A DNA stretch of 42,096 bases. Source: Parachlorella kessleri. Its lineage: Eukaryota; Chlorophyta; Trebouxiophyceae; Chlorellales; Chlorellaceae. This document shows positions 1 through 10,878 of this stretch, piece after piece. The position numbers were made by a program, and so were the translations under genes. A model generated the notes under the pieces. The model saw only the letters and a program-made list of their open reading frames with translations, was not told the origin of the DNA and did no database searches. Position 1 is the stretch's first letter, and each line of letters opens with the position of its first letter. The DNA is taken from assembly GCA_001598975.1 (NCBI GenBank), contig BBXU01000670.1, positions 1 through 42,096 on the forward strand. Reading direction: 5' to 3'.

Positions 1-116
1 CCCCTCCCCAGAAGAAGTGACCCGACTCAACCCCCAGCCTCACGACTGGCCTCGCCATCACTTCCACCCATGTTCTCATGTGCTCCCTACCCGCCCCCCC
101 CGCCCCCTCACCGCAG

Positions 117-776
117 GCTACCTACGCCGCACTCCAGGGCGCCGGCAGCGGCGAGGCGGCGTGCGAGCTGTCGTTCCCCGAGCGCATGTCGGCCTGCCGG
201 CGGGTGGCGGAGCTGCTGGAGATGGCGGCGGGCCGCTGGGGGCTGGCGGGACCCGGCGCAGGTGGGTCGGTGGGCGGGGAGGTCGGTGGGGTGTGGGTCT
301 GGGTGCGTGTCTTTGTGTTTATGGGGGGCATTGTTGGCACTCAGCCCCCTTCCAACGTGTCAATGCTATGCTTCATCATTCTCGCATGTCACCTCAACCT
401 GTGCCATTGTACCCTGGCTGCATGGGGCCTGTGCGTGAGGCTGCAGCTCTTGCCGGTGACCATATGTGGCTCCCGGAGGCGGGTCGGCGGTCCGGTGGCT
501 GCCGCGCATTTTCCACCAATTTCTTACCCACACACACACACACCTTGCCCCTATATTTCTCCTTCTTTCTGAGCAGGCGCCCTGCAGCAGGCCGCCTACA
601 GCCGCATGTCCGAGCTGCTGGCTTCCTGGGTGGTGGGCGACCGCGAGGGGCCGGCCCAGCTGACCCCCGCCCCCGCCCAGTCCCTGCTGGCGGCGGGGCT
701 GCCCACGCTGCGCTACGCTGCGGCCGCTGCGGGGCTCCAGCTGGCGGCCGTCGGCCTGGCGGAGGGAATCGCCTGA
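117..776 (+). CDS. 3' end of an unrecognised protein-coding gene (last two exons)
   Basis: Two exons are visible: 117-261 (acceptor CCGCAG, donor GTGGGT) and 577-776 (acceptor GAGCAG, stop TGA at 774-776). They join in phase 1 and give about 114 C-terminal residues with no internal stop. The peptide is helical-looking and rich in Ala and Leu, with segments such as ELSFPERMSACRRVAELLEM and SELLASWVVGDREGPAQL. The upstream exons lie off the left edge, so start and length are unknown. I do not recognise a family. The gene runs towards the minus-strand TPR gene (convergent). The joining intron (262-576) contains a short CA repeat. Confidence 0.6.
529..543. repeat. CA dinucleotide microsatellite
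   Basis: About seven CA units lie in the last intron of the left-edge gene, 33 bases before the acceptor. Confidence 0.8.
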
Positions 777-1791
777 GGGCAGGGCTAGTGGTCCAAACTG
801 GTGGGGTGGGTAAGGGCGCAGCGAGAGGCTGGACTGCAGTGTGGCGGATATGGTGGAGTTGTAGCATGGACTGGAAGGCTTGTGGAGGCCTGGGGATTGA
901 AGGATGCTTGTTGGCGGCTTGCTGGGTGCGGGCCGGGCGTCCCAGCCGTGTTGCAATGCAGGGTAGGAACTGCCAGACGATGCGTATTTGAGTTACCAGC
1001 ATGTGGAGTGTTGACTGGGCTCTTCCGGTTAGGTGGTAGCAGATTGATGAGGACAACCCACCCCACATTAAAACCTATTTGTTAGGTTGGACTGTAAGGA
1101 GACCGGCGGCACGCAGCTGACTGCATGTTTCACTGCTTGACTGCATGACTATCCGGATGCCCTGGGTTGTTGTTGTAAAGCAAGCTTCAGGAGACGTGAT
1201 ACATGCTAGCAAAGGCAAAGGCATCAAACAGAGGTGCCCTCCGCTGCCCTGCTCTGTTTGGTCGCATGTCCTCAAGTAAGGGATAGTGTGAATACATCAA
1301 CGTGTTGTGGCCGGCTCAGTCACCAAGTAGTTCAAACAATGCACATACTAGTGTCTCAACATTTCTAGCCCAACAGCAAATAGGAAAAGGGGCACAACTC
1401 CAAGCCCAACTACCTTCACCGACAGCCTTCACACCATGCAGCTTCACTCCAGCCTAGGCTTACAAACACTAGGCACTGACGGTTCCGAGGCTGGGGTGGG
1501 AGGCCTGTGCGCCGGACGGGGCCCTCCGTGTGCCGCTGCTGTGCCCGCTGCTGACTGGCAGCGCCCCCGCCTGCTTAGCGGGCCCAACCCTGGGCTGCTG
1601 CAGCGCCGGAGCGGCAGTTGCGCTCTTGGCGGCGGCCCTGCAGAAGACAACCGCGCAGCACCTGGCAGTCTTCTGGCTGGTGCAAACACTACCTAAACTA
1701 CCTAGGAAGGGTAGTAGGTCGCCCAAATTGGCAAAGCCCTTTGATCTTACTGCATCTGTTCGTCCGTCCGCCTGTGTACCTGTGTACCCTC
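777..1791. other. Convergent intergenic region / 3' UTRs
   Basis: This stretch lies between the stop codons of two converging genes. Open frames here are short and out of step with any splice signals I could find. TGTAA, the usual chlorophyte polyadenylation motif, occurs on the plus strand near 1093. Its complement TTACA occurs near 1459, which would serve the minus-strand gene. I see no RNA gene or mobile element. Confidence 0.5.
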
Positions 1792-4758
1792 TCACTCGCC
1801 TTGCAGCACTGCCAAGCACAGCAGCAGAGTGCGCACAAATTTGTTGATGTCGCTGGGTCAAGGTAGCAGCGACCTGTCGCACAGACACCCCCCTCCCCCC
1901 CCCCTGGGTATCCCGCCGGGAGGATGGGGCGCACCTGTCGAACATGTTGGCGAAGACCGCCTGCTCCTTGCGCTTGTCCTCCTGCCTCGCCCGCTGCAGC
2001 GCCTGCAGTACAGCAGCAAGTACCTAGTGCCCTGCTCCGGCGGCGGGTACAACTCCAAGAAAGCGCAGCCTACGCACTTTCAAGCTGAGAGCAGCCCCTT
2101 CCCCTGCTCAGAGCTGCCACTCCTGCCAACCCGCAAACCCAGCCCACAACCTTGACCCTGCTGGACATCCGCTGCTCCCTCGAGGGTAGTTCTAAGCCTC
2201 CCGCTGGTGCCTGCGCCCCACCTGCGCCTGCGCCGCCAGCTCAGGGCTCCACGGGTCCAGCTCCCTCAGCGCCTGCAGGTCGGCGCCTGCGCCCTCGTAG
2301 TCGTGCCACGCTATGCGCGCTTTGAGGCGCCGCAGCAGCGCCTTGGCGCTGCGCGGGTCCACGGCCAGCGCCTTGGAGCAGAAGGAGATGGCGCTGCCGT
2401 ACTCCTGTTGGCAAGCAGGCAGGCAGCAGGAGGAAGGCACTTGAGTGTTATGCTGTGAAAACCCCAAATACCCCACAGCTACGCCTTCTGGGGGACCAGG
2501 GCTTTGGGGCCTGGCTTTGCTGCAGGGGTTGAGCCCTTGGCCTAAAGCATGACGGGTGCCCAGCCCCCCCCCCCCCCCCCCCTGCTCACAACCACCTCAC
2601 AACCACCTCCCACTGCATGCTTAGCGTAGCATGCCTTGAACTGATGTGCGTTCCAAGATGCTTACATACCCTACCAGATCCAGCTGAGCCCACAGGCCCC
2701 GCTCCCCCTGCCGGCAGTCACACCAGCGAGGGGCCTTCCTTGCCTGGAGGCCCATGTATGCGGCGGCGATGTTGAGGTATGCTGCCAGCTTGTTGACGTC
2801 AACCTCCTCCTGGTCAGCTCGCGACAGCGCCATCACAAACTCGGTGACCCCCGCCGCCCGCTTGTAGTGGTACAGGGCCTTGCGGAAGTTGCCCTGCCGG
2901 TAGAAGTCGTTGCCCTGGCGCCGCTCAGTCAGCTGGGCGGGGAAAGCAGGAGGCAGGATTAGGGAGGGAGGGGGTGAGGGGTGCGTGGGTGAGAGTGAGT
3001 TCTCTTGGGGGCCCGGGGGGAGGTGTGGGGGCTTAGCGTGAGTTGGCAACCCTTAACGGAAGACAGTATGCGCAGTAGCTTGCAGTTGCATGTCTGCAAG
3101 CCGGCTGCCCAGGCGAGACGCAGTCAGCGAGGTGAGGTGCATGCCAGCGGCGGGATTGCACCGGGGCTGCCTCCCTCCTGCTTGCCATCCGTCCCCCTTG
3201 CACAAACTCGGCTGCCCACGCACATACGCACCCGCACAGCACGCCATCACCCAGGCACCCATCCACCCACCGTCCACCCGGCCCACTCACGTGTTCGTTG
3301 AGCGCCCCCACCAGCTGGTCTGTGGGCAGCCGCACCACCTGGTGCGTCTTGCGCGCAAACTCCTCGTGGGCGGGGTTGGCCGGGTCCTGCAGCTGCCTCA
3401 CCAGCACCTGCTCCATCTCCTCCTCGCTGATCAGCCTGCCCGGAGGCGGGAGAGAAGGGAGGGGGGTGGGCGGGGTTACTAGGGCACTATAGAGCCAGAG
3501 CCATCACTTCCATCCAGTGTATGAAAATACAGCTGGGTTGAGTCAGGACGCAGTCGCATTTGAGCGGGGTGCCTGAAGCAGGTCACCTCACGCAAGGCTG
3601 GTCCGCACTGCCCGCCTCCCCACATATGCACATCTGTGGTCGTGGCCATGCCAACTCTCCACACCCCTCGCTCCCGCCCATGTCTGCACACCGCACCCAC
3701 TCTGCACTTCTCCCCTCGCCTCCTCAAAGTCCTGTTCGCCCGCCTTGACACCCAACCAGCCACCCACCAGCGCCAGCGACACCTACCCCCGTGCCGCATC
3801 TGTAGCCCTACCAGCACCCACCCACCCCCACCCCCGTGCGCCACCCGTAGCCCTACACCCACCCGCCACCCACCCACCCACCCACCCACCCGTCCTCCAT
3901 GCGCTTCTTGGCCTCCCTGAGCAGCTGCAGCACCGCGGGGTTGAGGGCCCACTTGGAGAAGTCGCCGCGCGGGTCGTTGGCCAAGGACTGCACGATGCGC
4001 CGCAGCACACGGTTCCCCAGGAAGGGGGCCACGGCCTTCTGGGCGTCGTACTCCGACTCCAGCACCTGCCAGGACGCCAAGGGTGGTGGTGTGTATGCGT
4101 GTCTGTTGCAGTGTGAGCTGGCTTGTTGCTATGTGTGGTGTGGTGTGGTGTGGCATGGTGTGGTGGGGCAGGGCAGGGCATGGGCATGGGCATGGGCTTG
4201 GTAGGTGCTGTGTCTTGTGGAGGAAGGGTGGTGTTTGTATGAGGCCAGAAGGGAGGCTTCGTGGGGGGCAGGGGCACACGCAGGGGGTCACCAGTCTTGC
4301 ATAGCACCTGGACCTTCCCCAAATCCACAGCAAGCATGGCCCCACCCCGCAAGCCTCCTGCCAGCGTGCCCACCTTCTCCCTGAACTGCAGGGCGCGCTG
4401 CTTCTCCTGCAGCTGCAGCGCCTGCTTGAACTCCTTGCGCTGGTGCTTCTCAAGCACACCCTTGTTCTCGGGCCGCGCCAGGAACTCCTTCAGGCTCGCC
4501 TCCTGAGCACAACAAGAGCAAAACAGGGCAGGGGCTAGGGAGGGTCACGGCAGCGGCACCCCTTCTTTGCAGAGCTGCCATCACGCTGCCAGGCAGACAT
4601 CAGCAGTGTGCGAGCCACTGTGTTACGTCCAGAAGAACCTGGGCCTAGCTTGTGTAAGCTTGTTTGGGGAGCGGTGTGCCAGACAAGCAGTGGTGGGAGC
4701 CTTGTAAGCTGCTCACCAGGGCGGCGTTTTGATCCATGCCTCCAAGCGCTGACTGCAT
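1792..4758 (-). CDS. TPR co-chaperone-like protein (Hsp90/Hsp70 EEVD-binding type), 330 aa
   Basis: Eight exons, minus strand: 4758-4717, 4502-4374, 4065-3890, 3435-3291, 2932-2744, 2404-2222, 2002-1935, 1852-1792. All junction phases agree. The start is the ATG at 4758, which opens MQSALGGMDQNAAL. The N-terminal half is charged and helical, with no catalytic domain. Residues 165-290 form a three-motif TPR like that of FKBP52 and AIP. The dicarboxylate-clamp positions are kept as R168, N172, N218, K248 and R252, so it probably binds the C-terminal EEVD of Hsp90 or Hsp70. The segment AVFANMFD near 303-310 is typical of the helix after the TPR in large immunophilins. No FKBP domain precedes it. 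The intron 2743-2405 needs a GC donor (CAG/GCAAGG). The last 19 codons, a mildly hydrophobic tail, are the least certain part. Acting as a cytosolic co-chaperone is inferred. Confidence 0.82.
2564..2582. repeat. Poly-C run (19 bases)
   Basis: A pure C homopolymer (poly-G on the coding strand) lies inside the GC-AG intron 2405-2743 of the TPR gene. Runs like this are prone to assembly length error. Confidence 0.85.
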
Positions 4759-5807
4759 CTCTCTGCATAGGCAGCCCAACACAGTGAGATTTGACTCAGT
4801 ACTCTACATCAGTCAATGACTTTTAGAAGCCACTGCGTCATGCGACACTTGCAGCGCTACATTGGCGTTTGGTTACGCCGCTTGATAAATGCCAGCGTTG
4901 CTTAAACGCAGCCCAGAGCGCCTCTACCACGGTCAAACGCTGCTCCATCACGACATGCCTCACCAGCCGATGCAAGCGCAACTCCTCTATGTTCTCCCCC
5001 AGCGAGATTGAAAGTACTCCGCACTTGGTTTAGCACCATGGTGCACCGTAGGGGTTTCTCCGTAAGGTCGCCCCTGCTGAGCATGCTAGCCTTGGACACC
5101 CCTGGACACTCACAGCGCCCAGAAGGGACGAGGCCCGGCAGGGAAGAAAGGCAGCCCTTGTCTATCTCAGCACCCGTTTGCCAGGTGAGTTATGGAGCTC
5201 ACAAACAGGTCAGAAGAGGTACTTGAGGGAAGCTCTTGCAACACAGTGCATTGGGTTAACTCGACTAGACAATTTGTCCACATCCACAAGGTTCTCTTGC
5301 TCCACTGATGAAGCTCACCCGCACTCTGCCATACCGACAGGGCCGACTGCACCAAACTTACAGCTGGGCCATTTATTGGAAGGAGATACCAAGCGGAACC
5401 AAGGCAGCCACAGGGACATGACTATCTTCACGGAAAATTGAACGCTTGAGCAGTTGTCAATGACAGCACAGTCCTCACTTTGCAGGACAGTGACTACTGG
5501 AAAGACTTCTGCACCGCTTACCAATCTATCACATTACACAGCCTTCCTACATGCACTCGGGAAGAGATCGTCAGAGGACCTCGGGCCATGATGAATAGGC
5601 ATGGTTCCTGGTTCTGTTCATGGACTACACTGCACCATGACGTGCAGCAACGACCATAGCTGCGCATTCGTTCCTTGGTCCTGGAGCATTTGGGCCCGAG
5701 GGTACCTTGCCCAACTAACGGGCTCAGCACACATGCTATAAATGGGTCGCTATAGTGCGCTATAACATGCAACAAACACGCCAGTACTGCAGCTGCCTGC
5801 AGTTCGA
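4759..5807. other. Intergenic region: promoter of the TPR gene and 3' UTR of the LEA-like gene
   Basis: Base composition is less GC-rich than in the exons. Open frames on both strands are short, and none has a convincing splice partner. TTACA (minus-strand TGTAA) occurs near 5531 and could mark the 3' end of the LEA-like transcript. No RNA gene or repeat element is evident. Confidence 0.45.
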
Positions 5808-8800
5808 TCAGTTCTCTGCCTTCCTTTTGCCGGCACGCGTCTTGGTCCCAGCAGCGGCCTTGGCAGTCGTCTCAGCCCCCGCCTGTGCGGCGCTGGATGT
5901 CTTCCGCGCCCCCGCTTTGGCCGCTGCCCCCGCTTTGTCAGCCCCCGCTTTCGCCGCCCCCGACGCCTTGCCAGCAGCACCCTTGGCAGCCGCTGCAACC
6001 TTGTCCGCCCCAGATTCCATTGCATCTGATGCAGTATCCGCCCCTTGCTGGGCAGCAGAGGCCAGCTTGTCGCCCCCCGCCTCCGCCGCTGCGGATGCCT
6101 TGTTCGCTGCCACCTGGGCGGCATCAGATACCTTGCCAGCGGCTTGGGATGCCACGCTGGCGGCGGTCTGCTTGGCTGTCGCTGTGGCATTGGTTGCGGC
6201 CTGCTTGGCCGTTGCTGCAGCATTGACTGCAAATCAAAGAAGAAACTGTGACATGTGGGCAAGGTAAGGTGCACCTTTGCGCATGGTCAAACCTGTACTT
6301 CAACGCCGTACCTTCCACCGCAGTATCTCATTAGGGTGCAAGCAGGTTGCCACGCCCCGCAACCAGCCGCAGCAGTCACTGCTGGCCATTCGCTGCCAAT
6401 ATGCCAGCTGTGCCAGCCCACATTCTGTCCTTGTGCCTCCCCCACCTTCCTATGTGGGCCCCCTGCACCCCCCGTTTTGACCCCAACCCCGCCCAGGCGT
6501 GCCAAGCACCCCTTGCACTCCTCAGGGCACACAACGAGGAGAAGGGAACCCACCTGCAGCCTCCTTGGCGGCCTGGCCAACCTGCGTCGCCTTCTGTGCC
6601 CCCGCCTGCTTGGCTGCGCTCGCCAGGCTGGCCGCCTGCTCCCCTGCGGCCCCAGCCACCTGGGCGCCCTTGTCGGCAGCGGCTTGGGCCACGTCGCCGG
6701 CAGCCGCCTTGGCATTGGAAGCCACGTCGCCTGCAATGAGTGAGTGAGGGGCAGCAGCTAGGGTCGCACGGGCAAGTGCAGAAGCAGCTTCCGAGAATAG
6801 AGGCTACTCTTGGTGCAGAGGTGTGATTAAGCGTGCAATGCAGCGGCTTGCGTACGTGAGTAAACAAAGCAACTACCTCAGCAGGTCTGCGGCTAGCCGT
6901 GCTGCATACAAAGCGGAGATGACAGCATCCAAGATGGGAAGCGGTGGGATGGCAGCCTAGAGGCTCAGATACTTGCAGGATGCCAGGCGGTGCACTGCCC
7001 GGGAGTTACTGGCACCCACCCATCTTGTCCTTGGCTGCCTGCCCCGCATCTGCCGCCTTGGCCGCGGCATCCTGTGCCAGGGTAGCCGTGGCTGCCTTGG
7101 CAGACTCCACAGTGTCGGCTGCAGACGGAAAAACAGGCACACTTGAAGAATTTGCTGCAGAGGTTCTCCACCCACGCTCTCCGGGTGAACTGGCAGGAGG
7201 GTTGTGTGCGGCATGCGTAGCATGGCATGAACTAGAAGTTATGGGAGAAAGTGTGGAGCAGCGAATATGAGACACCACCAAATCCAATTTCACAAAAAGG
7301 GAGGCCCACATGGAGTACATGGCCAACGCTTGGCTGTTGAGGAGCATCTCTCTGCCTTGCACGGCTTGCAGGTATATGGCAACCGCACGCACCGGCCTTG
7401 GCTGCAGCAGCCTGGGCAGCCTGCGACGCTTTCTCCACCGCGGCATCCTTGGCCTGTGCAACCACCTGCAGGAAATCCAATGAGGGCAAGCACAGACAGC
7501 TACTGGCTGACGAAGCTCTGCGGGGGCCACTCCCAACAAGTGGTCTAGTCTCCTGACAACCTCAGGCAACATATTTTATGAGCGTGGCTGCAAGTTTTGG
7601 CTGTGGTGCGCCCGATGGAGCGCATCAGCATCGTGTACCCAGCAACTGAGCGAGCGCCTGAGACTCATGCAGCCCTTCAGGGAGGGGTGCAGCAGGGTTT
7701 GCCTGCTCCACGCAGTCCACCTAAACAACAAGTACCACGAAAAAGGGAACATACCGTCGCCGATTAGGTGCGTTCCTCCTACTGCAATGATACGCATTAG
7801 ACTTGCGGGAGACGAGGCCTCCAGCACACAGCGTACCTTGATAGGCATTCATATTCATGGCGAATACTAGCGGCTGCACTATGGGCATTGCAGAGGGGGC
7901 ATTGCTGGCTGTAATGCCATGGTACATGCTGGCTCTCCATGCTGGCTGTACCATGGCATTACAGCCAGCAAGAGAGCTTCCGCCCACCTGTGCTGCGTCA
8001 GATGCCACGTTGGCTGCCGCCTGGGCGCCGGCGCTTGCCAGGTCACCCGCCACATCCATCGTTTTGTTCAGAGCCGGCTTGGCGGCCTCGGCTGCTGCGC
8101 CCGCTGCGGCGCTGGCGACGGCGGCGGCCTGCTGCGCGGCGGCGGTCACGCCTGTGGCCTCGGCGGCGGCGCTGACGGTCTCTGCTGCGGAGGTGACCTT
8201 GTCCGCGGCAGCAGAGGCCAGCTCACCTGCACGCATGAGGTGACACGAGTTCCTGCAATCCTGTGTGTGCTGCTAAGCTCTGATCATCCCACCAAGCAGG
8301 GTGGTGTGACATTTGATATGTAAGACTTCAGGCAGGTCTAAGCCTCCATTAGGAAGAGCACCCACACATACACTTTCCAGGTGGCAGGTAATCACCCAAT
8401 AGGAGCAAGGCGGGTGACATGCTTGCCGAGGAGTTTCATGCACTGCCAGGTATGCAGTGGCCTCCGACAACACAGCATACCAGCCTTGATGAAGGGGGCA
8501 GTCACAGCTGTCACCACCGCATCCTTGACTCCCGCCACCACCTCCACCCCGCCATGCACCTACACACAAGGTGGCATGCCGCAAATTATAATTGTAGGCT
8601 GATGTTGGAGTGCTTGTGTGAGGCTGGGCCCCTCACCAGTGCCTCCAAGAGTGATGCAACATGATCCAACTGGATGTGATGAAGCACTGGCCGCAGGGCG
8701 TAGCAGAGAGTTAAATCAAAACTACACTTCCCACCTTGCTGCCCCTCAGCCGCACCACGACTAACGTGTAGGCTAATGGCAGCACCGGCTAGACTCTGAA

Positions 8801-10878
8801 CGCAAATGACATCACGCATGAGAGCTGAAAACCGGGAAAGCCACTAGGCCCCCCGGGAGACCGTCCCTACTAGGATAGTATCCACTGTTATTGCCAGAAG
8901 AAGAGAACGTCAACACAGCCGACTGGGCTTGATGGTGCTGTGTGAGGCGGGGGCCACTTACCACCTGTGCTGCCCCCAGCACTGCCACCGCCGCCCCCTG
9001 CACCACACGTGGCTTTTCCGTCACCCCCGCCGCCTCCTTGGTTGCCTCCGAGGCCTGGCCCACGGTATCCACAGCAGCCCCCACAGCATCCCCTGCACCA
9101 GCAGGCCGGCAGGGGAGGATCAGCGGGTCAATGTCGCCTCCGCTTCCTCCAAACACCTTCCACCCCAAGTCGGGGACCATAATAGCACGGGGCAGCGCTG
9201 TGCCAGCCAATCGGCGGGCTGCGCCAACAACGCACCGCCACGGTCACCATAACAACAGAGCCTTGCCGGGCATGCAAACGAATGCAGGAGCCACTGCCCC
9301 ACCACGCAGCGAGCTGCTGCAGCAGTGACAGCGGGACACATGCTTGCACACACACCCACCTGCGGTGCTGACGGCCTCCTTGCCTGCATCCGCCGCCGCC
9401 GTGGCTGCGGCCGCAGCTATTTTCTTGGCGCCCTCCTTGACTAGGGCAGCACCCTCCGCCACGGTGGGGCCCCCCTTGTCGTCCTCCCCGCCATCGTCAC
9501 CAGCCTGCAGGCTGCCAAGAGTTACAGGGCTCAACCCGCCAGCGTCTTTTCGCAGCGCGGCCTGGCTTACAAGCGCATGTTTAGCACTTGCGCCAAGGAA
9601 CCCTTCCCAGCAACCCAGGGCTTTCAGCGGGGGGAGGTCACAGTCCTCACGACTTGGCCATGGTGGGAGCCACCACAATCAAGGAAGGCCATGCCCAGAC
9701 TCGCCAACAGGGTGTCTAGCATTGCCATGCAGCGCTGTCCCTGGTACAGGCGATGGCTAAGAAGGAGTGCATAGCAGACAAAAAGAGAGCCTGCCAAGCA
9801 TGCCCCCAGCCCACCGCGGAGCGCCCCTCCCTCCCCGAGAAGGCGGAGCTGTCGGGCCACGCGGGGCGCCCGAGAGAGATGGCACCCCCCTCGGCGCTGG
9901 CGGGGACCACAGCAGCAGCACCCACCTCGGTCCGGCCGCGCTTCTCGGGTGGTCCGCTGGCATCTGCACAACAGGGCAAGACGTCGCGGTGCTGCTGTGA
10001 TTCACGTCTTGCAGGAACCAGATGGGGCTAGCTTGCCCTAGGACTGCCATGCCTAGGCGCAGGTAGCTAGCTCCCGGCACAAGTCTCACAGCCAGGCCAA
10101 CACTGGGCGCCCTGTGAACCACCACACACATCTTCCCTCATAGCAGCTCCCTTACTCCCGCATAATGCAGCAACCATCGGCCCCCACCACTTGAGCGTCG
10201 CTACTCACCCACTACGGAGGGCATGTTGTCGCCGTCGGCTCCCTCCACCAGCATGGGGTCCCCCCCATCACCACCGAAAGGAGGCAATGCAGTGCCCTCC
10301 CCGGCCAATGCACCCCCCCTGTTGCGCTTCTCACCCGTCCTGCATGCCCAGGCAGACTTGGCGGTGTTTAAGAGAAACGCTTCCATGCAAGCTTGAGGGA
10401 TTGCTCAGTAGCCTGCTTTGGCATTGATGCTATAGTTCTGGGCCACTGGCAATCCCAACCGAGCAGTTCTTGAGAAATTTACAGGCCCAGCCAGTCGGCC
10501 AGCCAGCCAGCAAGCGCCCCATCAGGCCCAGTCGACCGGCTGCATGCTCACAGAATCTGACCCATGTGAATGCGCTCCTTGAGCAACGCGTCGTACTTTG
10601 TGGCAGCTTGCACTTGTGTGTCGCCTCCGTCACTGAGGCCCTGAGCCACCGGCTCCCCCGCCTTGGCAAGCTCCTTCATCAGGCCCCCCACGCCCGTGGC
10701 CTCAAGTGGAACTTGCTGGTTGCTAGACACTGCGTTTCAGAGGGTAGAAAACAGAGTCAGTACTGTGTGGCTACCAGTGGGCGTCGCTGATCGTCTCGCG
10801 TTGTGCGCAACAGCTGCTGGGCCGCATCAGCTGTGGGAAGGACAAACCTGGCGACGTTGCACACGAACCTCCTGACAT
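5808..10878 (-). CDS. LEA-like (group 3 type) Ala/Lys-rich helical repeat protein
   Basis: Exons read on the minus strand: 10729-10562, about 10390-10209, 9963-9926, 9504-9360, 9092-8962, 8559-8481, 8226-7988, 7465-7393, 7118-7020, 6730-6554, 6226-5808, stop at 5808. From 9963 onward every junction is phase-consistent. The protein, roughly 570-600 residues, is built from Ala/Lys/Asp/Glu/Gln 11-mer-like helical repeats, for example AKAAADAGQAAKDKM and AASLASAAKQAGAQKATQVG. It ends in a basic tail, TKTRAGKRKAEN. This is the composition of group-3 LEA/LEA_4 proteins, which fold into amphipathic helices on drying; an H1-like reading of the basic tail is possible. A PPEKRGR segment near 9940 could be a nuclear signal. 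The 5' end is uncertain: a tiny exon at 10878-10869 could supply MSG, and the splice joining 10562 to the next exon shows a phase conflict unless an AAG acceptor is used. A desiccation or freezing role is inferred. Confidence 0.72.
7902..7971. repeat. Perfect 25-bp inverted repeat with 20-nt loop
   Basis: The left arm 7902-7926 (TTGCTGGCTGTAATGCCATG... ) is the exact reverse complement of 7947-7971. The loop 7927-7946 itself repeats ATGCTGGC. It lies in the intron 7987-7466 of the LEA-like gene. On the minus-strand transcript the hairpin starts 16 nt after the 5' splice site. Each arm also contains the palindrome GTACCATGG/CCATGGTAC core. Confidence 0.93.

Noticed and set aside
1469..1945. 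Long minus-strand open frame reading past the TPR gene's penultimate exon
   Set aside because: It crosses a good donor (GACAG/GTGCGC) and a CCCAG acceptor. The added sequence is Arg/Ser-rich low-quality peptide typical of intron and 3' UTR read-through.
2795..2815. Internal EEVD tetrapeptide in the TPR protein
   Set aside because: EEVD acts as a chaperone ligand only at a free C-terminus. Here it lies in the helix-turn region between TPR motifs and is probably chance.
5755..6267. Ala/Pro-rich plus-strand open frame
   Set aside because: It is antisense to the last exon of the LEA-like gene. GC-rich Ala codons read as Ala/Arg/Pro on the other strand.
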